Below are positions 20,326 to 27,769 of a DNA stretch of 27,769 nucleotides, piece by piece. Position 1 is the first letter of the stretch. Each line of letters begins with the position of its first letter. The DNA comes from Phoronis australis (lineage: Eukaryota; Phoronida; Phoronidae), in the NCBI GenBank assembly GCA_002633005.1, contig NMRA01000781.1, positions 7,469 through 35,237 on the forward strand, in the 5' to 3' direction. Under the pieces are notes generated by a model. That model was not told where the DNA came from. It saw only the letters and a program-made list of their open reading frames with translations, and made no database searches. Position numbers and translations under genes: made by a program.

Positions 20326-20602
20326 CACTATTCGTAACTCCACAGACATAAAGGACAAGTTTGATGGCAGTTTGTCAAGGGAACAGTTACTCAATGTCAC
20401 AACACCATGGAAACAGAGCAAGGGTGGTGATTGGTCGCGGGATGGCTGCAAAGCTTACAACATCAGTGCCTTACTGAACAGTATGGAGACGTATAACTAC
20501 TCTGTTTGGTTCAAGGATAGAGAAAATCAGAATGACTCTGCTACTAGTTGTGGTTCCTGGGAATACAGTCAAGATGTCTTCCATCACACTATTGTCACAC
20601 AG
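20323..20602 (+). CDS. SLC22-type transporter, second coding exon
   Basis: It continues the transporter with 280 bases, residues 48-141. The split codon TG|G restores Trp48 and the frame stays open to the GTAACA donor at 20603. It encodes most of the large extracellular loop between membrane spans 1 and 2, which in this family is glycosylated and disulphide-bonded. I count five N-x-S/T sequons (about Asn53, 72, 94, 106 and 118) and cysteines at about 49, 90 and 124. The end, CGSWEYSQDVFHHTIVTQ, matches the conserved C-x-G-W-x-(Y/F)-(S/D)-x-(D/S)-x...TIVTE segment of OCT/OCTN proteins. Here Ser replaces the usual second glycine-side residue and Gln replaces Glu. The start is fixed by the acceptor CAACACAG. 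An alternative acceptor 35 bp upstream would shift the frame. An open frame extending past 20602 is intronic read-through. Confidence 0.9.
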
Positions 20603-22610
20603 GTAACAGTTGTGTTCATCGCGTTTTTTATTTTGGCACCATCAAATTACTTTTTTCATACTTTGCAGTTTGGTGTTTGTTGTTTTGCTAATAAACTCTT
20701 TTGCAAGAAAGGACAACACCAGTTGAGTGTTGTGTTGTGTATGTACTCCTGCTTGTGCTGTAAAATTTGGCTCCATCCTTAGTTACTTATCCGTCTTCAA
20801 AGGACTTGTCAACATGCTGTAAAAACTGCACTATCATGCAGCCCCTAAAAGTCCAGATCGTCATTGTGGGCTCGCCATTCTGGGCTCAGATATTTGTAAT
20901 ATACATGGGGCAATAAAACAAATCATTGCTCACATACCTATGCAGTAAATTTGGCCATTGTGCACACAGTAGTTCCTTGTTTTTCTAAACAAATTATTCC
21001 ACCTCAGCAGTTCACCTCAGCCCTTAAGAATTGATTATAGGTTAATTGCTACAGTATTGTGGATTTTAGTGTTAGCCTAGTTTCTGATGTCTGTAAATGG
21101 ATACGAACATATCAAGTGCTAATTAGATCCTTGATGTCCAGAATTTTTTTTACTTGTTAATGGTTTAAACATTCTTTGTGACAACTGAAAGCAATGGAAA
21201 TTGTTATATTTAGAATTTTACAATCTATTCAGTAGATTTGATTTTTAGACAAACTAAGATCAAGGAAAATGAGAATTGTAATTTCAATATGACTTAATTT
21301 AGTTTTAACTGTTGTTGAACCTGTTGTGCTCTATCACTTATTGTACATGGCTCAAAAGTATCTTTAAATTTGAAATTAAAAATTCAATTTTTCGTTTAAG
21401 GTTGTCTCAAACCTTATTTAGTGACCTCCATTTTAACTCGTATATAAAAAATAAGCTGTGTCAACCACTAAAAGTATATATTTTCTGAAAGAAAAATGAC
21501 CAGGGAATATAAAAATATGTTTTGTATTTATGTACCATTGTTATTCAAGGCTTGGAATTTTCCATGGAAACGCGGATTTCCATGAAAACGCGGATTTCCG
21601 CTTGTTTCCCTTATTCCCTCCATACATTAATATATTTCGGCTGAAAAAAATCTGATTTGCCATAAAGTTTCTGCAGCAAATTGGTTTCTAACTGTGGCGT
21701 TGCCGACGACTCGAAAAGCAGAAACTGTTCTTTATGTTTTTGAGGAACGAAAGTTGTAATTGCCGGGGCACCTGGGAAAGCGTGGTTCATCAATGGCGTT
21801 GGCATATGGTACCATACTTGACCGGGTTACCGCCCATGCTCGGCTTACCGCCCAACCCCAAAATTTTCAATTTTTCGTTTTTAAGCGCCCATGCTTGGCT
21901 TACCGCCCACCCCCAATTTTTTATGATCGAGGCCTCCTTAAAAGTGTGTGTGTGCTTTTGTGAACGTTTGTGTCGCAAAACTAAGATTCCAAAACGTGCG
22001 CAACTCACTTACCTTTCAATAAAAATCAATCAGTTTTAGCGGAACCGGGAACTTGCCTTACTATGGCGGTAAAATACCTGTATTCTCATGCTCCTTACTG
22101 AAGGAGACTCAATTGTTTCATTTGGTTCACGTGCGGAACTCGTGTCAGCATGTACTGATCACTGAGACAGCAGTTGTCGAATGTATTTCATTGCCGTGGA
22201 AGAACCAGCAAAATGGTACTTGACAAGAATTTCAAGTCCATGGTCTACCTTTCTGGATTCCCCGTGACAGTACACGAAACATCACCACCCTGAGCAATGA
22301 AATAAAAAAAATGAGCACACTCGGGTGGTACATGACCAACGATTTTGGAAACTCCACCGACATTATTTTGGATGCATTGTTTTGAATACAAGCAGATACG
22401 GGCCATTGTTCCGTGTCTTTGTTAAATGCATGTTTTAATGACGCACTCCTGTCACTAAAATGGAAGCGTGGTCAAAAACTTATTTTTTGAACTGCTCTCG
22501 CTGCTCTTGAGTTTTTATACACTAGCTATTAAAATACTATTGGCTTAACAGAAAGTTAGTTGCTAACATACACAAAATTAATGTTCACTCAATTCAAATT
22601 TATGCACCAC
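20603..22610. other. Intron 2, 5' part, no gene recognised
   Basis: AT-rich intronic sequence. Small duplications are present: an 18-bp one with CCATG(G/A)AAACGCGGATTT at about 21562-21597, and a ~55-bp one with CGCCCATGCT(C/T)GGCTTACC at 21831 and 21886. Open frames at 21734-22039 cross the latter and lack domain features. Confidence 0.5.
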
Positions 22611-22616
22611 ATGGTC

Positions 22617-22690
22617 ACTTGATATGAGGTATAACATCATGGAGTGTCACACACTTGATATGAGGTATAATATCATGGAGTGTCACGCAC
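22617..22690. repeat. 36-bp tandem duplication
   Basis: ACTTGATATGAGGTATAA followed by (C/T)ATCATGGAGTGTCAC(A/G)CAC occurs at 22617 and again at 22653. Confidence 0.95.
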
Positions 22691-22879
22691 TAAAACATGT
22701 CAGTGCATCACACCTGTCTGCTCAGATTTCACCATAGATTGTGATGGCTGTTAAAGGTTGGCACAGGATTTGTTTCTCTACTCTTTTGATAAACTTCATA
22801 AACTAAGCAGTTCTGTTACTACACTTATTACATCTATTCATTTACCTCTTTCTCCAGAATTACTACCTCCTTTGATAAA

Positions 22880-23060
22880 GGTACTAACTATCAATAGAGA
22901 TATTATCTGTATTGATATACTATAATTATTTTCATAAAGATATCAAGTCCATCAATAAAATTTAGAGTAACCACGTTTATTGGCTAGACTTATTATTTGT
23001 TTCGATAGAGTTATGATTGCTATAAATAGAGATATGAGAACCAAAGAACCGTACCTTGAT
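22880..23060. repeat. ATAGAGATA-rich flank sequence
   Basis: AT-rich sequence with words such as CAATAGAGATAT, TCGATAGAGTTATGA and AAATAGAGATATGAG. Similar words recur at 23765-23830 and 24205-24235, flanking the GIY-YIG remnant and grading into the 20/22-bp satellite. The two flanks may once have been one repeat. Confidence 0.5.
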
Positions 23061-23094
23061 GTGGTAAGTGAACATTCATTTTGTCTATATCTCA

Positions 23095-23660
23095 CGCCCT
23101 CTGTTGTAGAGTTAATGAAAGCACTATCAGGGATTCCCTAATGTCAGGGAGAATCCGGTAAGAGATCTGAATGCACTGCTGGTAGATCAAGTCCAGAATC
23201 TCTGTTTAACACTATTCAGCCCACCCTCTCATCACAGAAAGATGTGTCACCCACCCTCTAGAGGTGTGGTGTGATCTACAATAAAATTGTGGTGACTACA
23301 TACAATTATAATGGTGAGACTGGTCACCAGTTGTCTACCAGGATTAAGGATCATCCTAACCCAACCTCAGACCTATTACTACTGTACAAGAGCATGCCAG
23401 AGATCTATGTCACCAGATCTTTGATGAGGACTAAAGTATATTAAGTCTACTCCCAGAGAAGTGGAAACAGAGGGTACGGGATGCCATTGAGATCCAAGTC
23501 CACAGACCAATTATGCACAGAGATCCTGGACTTGATCTACCTGTAATGTATTCAGATCTGTTACAAAGTTCCCCAGACATTTGGGAGTCCCTGGTACTGT
23601 TTTTATTGTTTTGTTCTACAATGACAGAGGGCGCACCCCGTGGTGAATCAAGTTCATGAG
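23095..23660 (+). pseudogene. GIY-YIG endonuclease remnant, Penelope-like
   Basis: Reading from about 23232: SQKDVSPTL, a stop, then RCGVIYNKI and YNYNGETGHQLSTRIKDH. This matches the GIY-YIG nuclease layout (G-V-(I/V)-Y ... Y-x-G-E-T-x-R-x-L-x-x-R-(I/L)-K-x-H) found after the reverse transcriptase of Penelope-like retroelements. After a one-base frameshift near 23430 the frame from 23435 gives LLPEKWKQRVRDAIEIQVHR and NRD-like HRDPGLDLPVMYSDLL, the family's C-terminal helix and tail. The Tyr-Ile-Gly half reads Tyr-Asn-Gly here. Two disruptions and the absence of a reverse transcriptase mark it as a dead fragment. The bounds 23095-23110 and 23615-23633 are inverted (CGCCCTCTG...TTGTAGA). Confidence 0.75.
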
Positions 23661-23820
23661 ATTTGGACGAAACGGCTCTACACTTAACACGTCAAGGTAC
23701 AATTCTTAGGTTCCAAAAGGGATCTTAATATTTTCATCATTTAAATGGAATCCAGTACTTGCAAATAGAGATATCTTATTGATAGACTTATTAACTCTTT
23801 CAATAGGTAGTATCACGATA

Positions 23821-24198
23821 AAGTTAGTAAGTCTGCAATAGAGCTAGCAAGTCTACAATAGAGCTAGTAAGTATACGATAGAGATAGTAAGTCTACGATA
23901 GAAGTATACGAGAGAACTAGTAAGTCTACGATAGAGATAGTAAGTCTACGATAGAACTATAGTAAGTCTACGATAGAACTATAGTAAGTCTACAATAGAA
24001 CTATAGTAAGTCTACGATAGAACTATAGTAAGTCTACGATAGAACTATAGTAAGTCTACAATAGAACTATAGTAAGTGTACGATAGAACTATAGTAAGTC
24101 TACGATAGAACTTTAGTAAGTCTATGATAGAACTATAGTAAGTCTACGATAGAACTTTAGTAAGTCTACGATAGAGTTAGTAAGTCTATGTTAGAGAT
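23821..24198. repeat. 20/22-bp satellite
   Basis: Units read TAAGTCTACGATAGA followed by GCTAG (20 bp) or ACTATAG (22 bp). From 23941 to 24161 the starts advance exactly 22 bp ten times. The flanking units are 20 bp. Each junction creates AGTAAGT, identical to part of a 5' splice-site consensus. Confidence 0.97.
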
Positions 24199-24439
24199 GG
24201 TATCTATTAATAGGAACTCTTTTGATAGAGTTACAACTGGAGTAAAAAAAGTCTCTTGCAGTCCCATTTTGTAGCCACCATAATTTCTCCAGGTGAAACC
24301 TGATAATCAGTTATCTGGCTATACACGTTTTTGTGTATTCAATATTGATTAAGGTAAGACATGTTGTGAAGCATGCTCTTGCATATGTGCGTTTAGTATA
24401 CCCTTTGAGTATTACAAGTCATTATAAACATTAGTCAAA

Positions 24440-25360
24440 CTCTTGACAGAAAAAGAGAGCAACCATTACGGGATACTCTCAATACTCCAAATGTGAAATG
24501 ATCAGAACGAGAGCACTACGTATATTCTTAAGGGTCCACAAGTATGCTGCCAATGCAGTACTTTATGGCGACTCAGATTGGCCAAATTCACACTACAAAC
24601 TACATGAAAATAGGCTAAGGCTCTGGAATCGTTTAGTTCTAATGGATGAAAGCAGAATTGCAAAAAAGTCTTTATGGGACCTTAAACATCGAAACCCCTG
24701 TAATTGGTCAAGTTCAATATTTAAAGTTATGGAGTAATGCGATTCTTTAGAAAATTTCAGGAAAAAATTGTGCCTCTCAAAAACTTCAAAACATTCAGGT
24801 TCTAGTTAGAAGAGTTAAACTGGTTAAAAATAATCATTGAGAAACCAAAACAGTGCTTATATAGGTCTGTTAAGAATGACTATTGTGTAGAAGAGTATTT
24901 GCATCTGCCGGTGTCTCAGAGGTCCGTCATAGCTCGATTGACAGGAGGTATTCTACCGTTAGAGGTTGAGGTGGGGCGGTACTTCGGAATTCCTGTGAAT
25001 GAACGGATTTGTCGTGTTTGCAAAAACGGAATTGAAGATGAAGTTCATTTCATTCTTGACTGTGAAAAATATGCTCACATTCGACCATTTTTTATACGGA
25101 ATTCTGCCCTACCTCAAATATTCCAAAGTAACTTGAAAAGTCTAGCGAAATTCATTCAAGACCCTTTGCAGCTTAGAAGTATTTGTTTATAAACTAGTCT
25201 GAAGTGGTCATATTTGAGCGTGTGCAATATGTTATGTAATGGTTTAATTATTATTAGGTGACTGAGTAAGCCCATTGAAGCTGGGGGGTGTGGTGAATAT
25301 TCTGTCTTTGAGACTGTATTTACTGGCACCCTTATGTGACTATAATAAATAAATAAAAAA
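24440..25360 (+). pseudogene. 3' end of a non-LTR retrotransposon (LINE)
   Basis: This is a 5'-truncated LINE. 24498-24737 encodes RALRIFLRVHKYAANAV, RLRLWNRLVLMDESRIAKK and NWSSSIFKVME, typical of the region downstream of the reverse-transcriptase core. After a disrupted stretch, a second frame from about 24840 reads KPKQCLYRSVKNDY, then SQRSVIARLTGGILPLEVE and ERICRVCKNGIEDEVHF followed by LDC, the C-x2-C...H-x3-C zinc-knuckle end of such proteins. It stops at 25192. About 150 bp of 3' UTR ends in ATAATAAATAAATAAAAAA (25342-25360), the short-repeat tail of a target-primed insertion. The catalytic reverse transcriptase is absent. I cannot assign the clade firmly (Jockey/CR1-like is likely). 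Confidence 0.82.
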
Positions 25361-25630
25361 CTGGTCATATAATACTTCATGTGGTGTGGCAGACCAGACT
25401 TAGAAATAAAGTGACATAGGGCTAACAGCAGCAGGTCACAAAAGGTCTCAATGCACTTAAATGGTAAAATTTGTTAACACAGGTAGCTCAAAAATTATTA
25501 GTAGACATTACAATAGCATGACTCAATGGGTGTCATGTTCAAACTTCAGTGTATAAAATTACAGTGTTTTTGGTGATCTCATGTTAAATATTTCCAGAGT
25601 TCAAAAGAACATGTATGAAGGCTAGGAACT

Positions 25631-25770
25631 GGCTATGCTGTCTTGTGTTCAATAACTGGCAACGCTGTCTCGTGTTCAATAACTGGCAGCGCTGTCTCGT
25701 GTTCAATAACTGGCAGCGCTGTCTCGTGTTCAATAACTGGGTGGCAATGCTGTCTCATGTGCAATTAGAG
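25631..25770. repeat. 27-bp minisatellite
   Basis: Units containing GCTGTCTCGTGTTCAATAAC start near 25631, 25658, 25685 and 25712 (period 27), with a fifth diverged unit after a 4-base insertion near 25743. Confidence 0.95.
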
Positions 25771-26105
25771 TTTGGGGAGTATCTCATATGAAATACTGTT
25801 TTGATAGTAAAATTTTTTATTAGCTCTTGAAGTACCTGTCAAAGTTGAGAGAGCAAGCATAAAAAGCTGTCCACGAGCCTGTTCATGAATAATATACAAG
25901 CAAAGAAATACTATCACTTAACTTACCCCAGCTCCACTCACAGAATTAGTTTCATGGACTGCTGTAACAGAAGGGGATAGTCATTCCTGGCTGGGCTGTT
26001 CAGAATCTATAGAGGGTTATAAAACAATCATCTTACCAGCCAGCCCCTTGTTTCTTCAGTCCAACTGGAACAGTTGTATAATGTAGACTTATAGCTGGGT
26101 TCGCG

Positions 26106-26250
26106 AGGAACTGCTTTCACTGACCTTGCTGGTCAATTTCAAAAGGCCTATTGGGTGTGAATGTCACCCATTGCTTAAACCCTATGTAAACTTCTACTCC
26201 ACTATGCGGAATATATAACCCCTCCAAGCCCAATATGGCCATAGTTTGTG
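26106..26250. repeat. Dispersed repeat, copy 2
   Basis: Direct-orientation partner of 9866-10000, sharing CTGCTTTC(A/G)CTGACCTTGC, GTCAAT, TCAAAAG(G/A)CCTA and downstream CTCCAAGCCC. It lies in intron 2. Confidence 0.6.
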
Positions 26251-26599
26251 ACATAGTGCCTTATTGCTAGATGGTGATGGGGTGATTGTTGAACATTTTT
26301 CTTCATGGATAGGGGGAGAAGTACCTGATCCGCATCATGAAGTTGCCTTGATTACGTTCGAAGGAAGACCGAGAACTGGGAAGGTCTGTGCCCCTCGATA
26401 ATTTGAATATGTGAAACTTGGAAGTGGCAACCGTGGGCATAGGGTGGGATGCAGGATGAGTCGAGAATAGGGATAGAAAAGCATGTAGCCATAGGTCAGT
26501 CAGTCAAGTTTAGAGAGCACATGTCAACTACCAGTGGATTTACCCTTTGGAGCCATGGCCTGCACATTTTTGTTATATGGTCCCTGTTTTTTTGTTCAC

Positions 26600-26660
26600 C
26601 TATATATATATATATATATATGTGTGTATATATATATATACACATATATATATATATATG
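26600..26660. repeat. TA/TG dinucleotide microsatellite
   Basis: Alternating TA runs enclose a short GTGTGT on one side and CACA on the other, making the tract self-complementary. Open frames across it are artefacts. Confidence 0.97.
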
Positions 26661-26748
26661 TATCACAACATTAAAGAGTTGTTTGTAAAAAAGTATTTCA
26701 CAATTTCACGCTCAATTTCATCACATTGCCATCATTAAATGTGTCATA

Positions 26749-26798
26749 TCTGTGTGTGCGTTCATGTGCACATGTGTGTGTGTGCGTGTGCAGGTGTG
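26749..26798. repeat. GT-rich microsatellite
   Basis: GTGTGTGCG-type alternating purine-pyrimidine sequence 80-130 bp upstream of coding exon 3, ending in GCAGGTGTG. Confidence 0.9.
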
Positions 26799-26876
26799 AT
26801 AATAGAGGACAATTTCTTTATTTGTTTAGAACATGTTCTTTTCCCTTCTATGTGACTCAATGTTGTGGTGTTACAG

Positions 26877-26980
26877 TTTAACCTGGTGTGTGATCAGAAA
26901 TTTACGCTCACTACAGCCAAGATGCTCTTCTTTGCTGGTCGTCTGGTCGGTGCTTTTGCTTTTGGTCATTTGTCTGACAA
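26877..26980 (+). CDS. SLC22-type transporter, third coding exon
   Basis: This 104-base exon follows the acceptor GTGTTACAG and starts in phase 0. Residues 142-146 are FNLVC, the conserved (F/W)-N-L-V-C that follows TIVTE/Q throughout OCT and OCTN transporters. Residues about 155-171 (AKMLFFAGRLVGAFAFG) form membrane span 2, and HLSD leads towards the D-x-x-G-R motif of the loop after it. The exon ends AA|GTAAGG, so codon 175 (Lys or Asn) is completed by an exon outside the window. The longer local open frame (26833-27105) belongs to a different frame and is spurious. Nothing in the three exons is broken, so I infer a live gene, but most of it, including the transport core, is unseen. Confidence 0.88.
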
Positions 26981-27486
26981 GTAAGGATAATTTCTTCACT
27001 GTAATATTGTGCTGTTTGTTATTTCACCCTTCAATATTAGAAATATTCAATGGCTGCTTCTCTCCTGGGAGAACCATTGTTTCACTTGAGCCTTTATTGG
27101 TCTGAATAATATTCACATAAAGAACTTACGGTAAAAATTGTTCAGTTTGGTACATAATATTGTGGGCACTGTAAGGTTAAACTTTGTTTTGTCAAATTTC
27201 TCAACAAAAATAACTTTTCATGAAAATGTACTTTATTGCTTTTAGCATGGCTGGTATAGCATAGCTATTACTGAACATTTGATAAAATTTTGAGTATTTG
27301 CAACAATTGGTAACGCTCTGAAAAATAGAAATATGTCAGTTTTAGCAATTAGTTTTGTCCCAAATCGAAGACTTTTTACCGTAGCAGAGAAATAATGATG
27401 CGTTGATGTCATCTTCATTTAGACTCACGTTAGCTGTTTGCCAAGTTCTATTGAGTGGGTTGTGCATGCAGGAACTGTATTTTTAA
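26981..27486. other. Intron 3, 5' part, no gene recognised
   Basis: Starts with the GTAAGG donor. No coding exon resembling the continuation of the transporter (a D-x-x-G-R motif) was found before the transposon at 27487. Confidence 0.6.
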
Positions 27487-27769
27487 AGGCGAAGGCACCT
27501 TTTTTCATGTCACTTTTAGCAAAAATAAGGTCTGTTGATTATCCCAGACATATTTTTCACTTACTTACAGCTTTTCGTAATTTAATTAATTTCTCGTCCT
27601 CTACTGCGGAAGTGACGTTTTGGGAGGCAAGAATTTCGCGCCAATTTCTTTTCATACAGTCAGACTCTGATAGCTGTCAAGTCAGTCATTGTTCTACCTC
27701 GGTTGTGATAAGTTCGGTCGTCGTTTGCTTTTGTTTACGAGTCAGTCAACATGCCACTCTGTTTGTTGC
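27487..27769 (+). mobile_element. Left end of a second THAP-type transposon
   Basis: Follows a TTAA (27483-27486) with AGGCGAAGGCACC and then aligns with the arm at 4281-4565 for the remaining 283 bases, sharing GTGACGTTTTGGGAGGCAAG and GATAAGTTCGGTCGTCGTTT. The ATG at 27751 begins Met-Pro-Leu-Cys, equivalent to Met-Pro-Arg-Cys in the other copy. The distance from terminus to ATG (264 bases) matches the first copy (266). The element runs off the window, so its coding capacity is unknown; it could be more complete than the copy at 4281. Confidence 0.85.

Noticed and set aside
26449-26738. Tyr-Ile-rich frames across the TA microsatellite
   Set aside because: Simple-sequence translation artefact.
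26833-27105. 90-codon hydrophobic plus-strand frame over exon 3
   Set aside because: It is in a different frame from the conserved FNLVC exon, which has matching splice sites and joins in phase to exon 2.

Overview
The window looks like nuclear DNA from an invertebrate metazoan. It is AT-rich and gene-poor, and it carries one gene in small exons with canonical GT/AG splice sites and introns above 6 kb. It also holds remnants of several eukaryotic transposon classes, many minisatellites, an 88-base gap of Ns and one isolated N. The species cannot be fixed from the sequence. The mix (SLC22 transporter, THAP-type DNA transposon, Tc1/mariner, a Penelope-type GIY-YIG remnant, a LINE tail) fits many marine invertebrates.

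The only host gene I can support is the 5' part of an SLC22 organic-cation/carnitine transporter on the + strand. Three coding exons are visible: 13861-14003 (start Met, first membrane span), 20323-20602 (large glycosylated extracellular loop) and 26877-26980 (end of loop, second membrane span). They join in frame to 175 residues, the last codon being incomplete at the 26980 donor. A splice acceptor at 13837-13838 implies a further untranslated exon upstream. The rest of the transporter lies beyond the window.

Layout. 1-1340: little recognisable. 745-1625: clusters of a TTCTCACT motif. 1669-2875: degenerate repeats of about 185 bp rich in foldback arms. 4129-5835: a palindromic DNA-transposon derivative with long inverted arms and a broken THAP gene, followed by a near-identical direct repeat joined at a single N. 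5836-8370: mostly featureless. 8371-9665: G-run, 21-bp minisatellite, hairpin, 36-bp duplication and an 11-unit minisatellite. 10429-10823: a small inverted-repeat element. 13167-13292: an 18-bp minisatellite just upstream of the first coding exon. Intron 1 (14004-20322) holds a 3.5-kb inverted-repeat element, a broken Tc1/mariner transposase and several decayed copies of the exon-1 tail itself. Intron 2 (20603-26876) holds a GIY-YIG remnant, a 20/22-bp satellite, the 3' end of a LINE and a 27-bp minisatellite. Intron 3 runs to the window end, where a second copy of the THAP-type element begins.

The most unusual signal is in intron 1. The last 50 or so bases around the exon-1 splice donor recur as decayed copies in at least four places along the intron, and the exon-2 acceptor is itself duplicated 35 bp upstream. 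A 3.5-kb transposon has landed inside one of these copies, and a sister copy preserves the uninterrupted target site.
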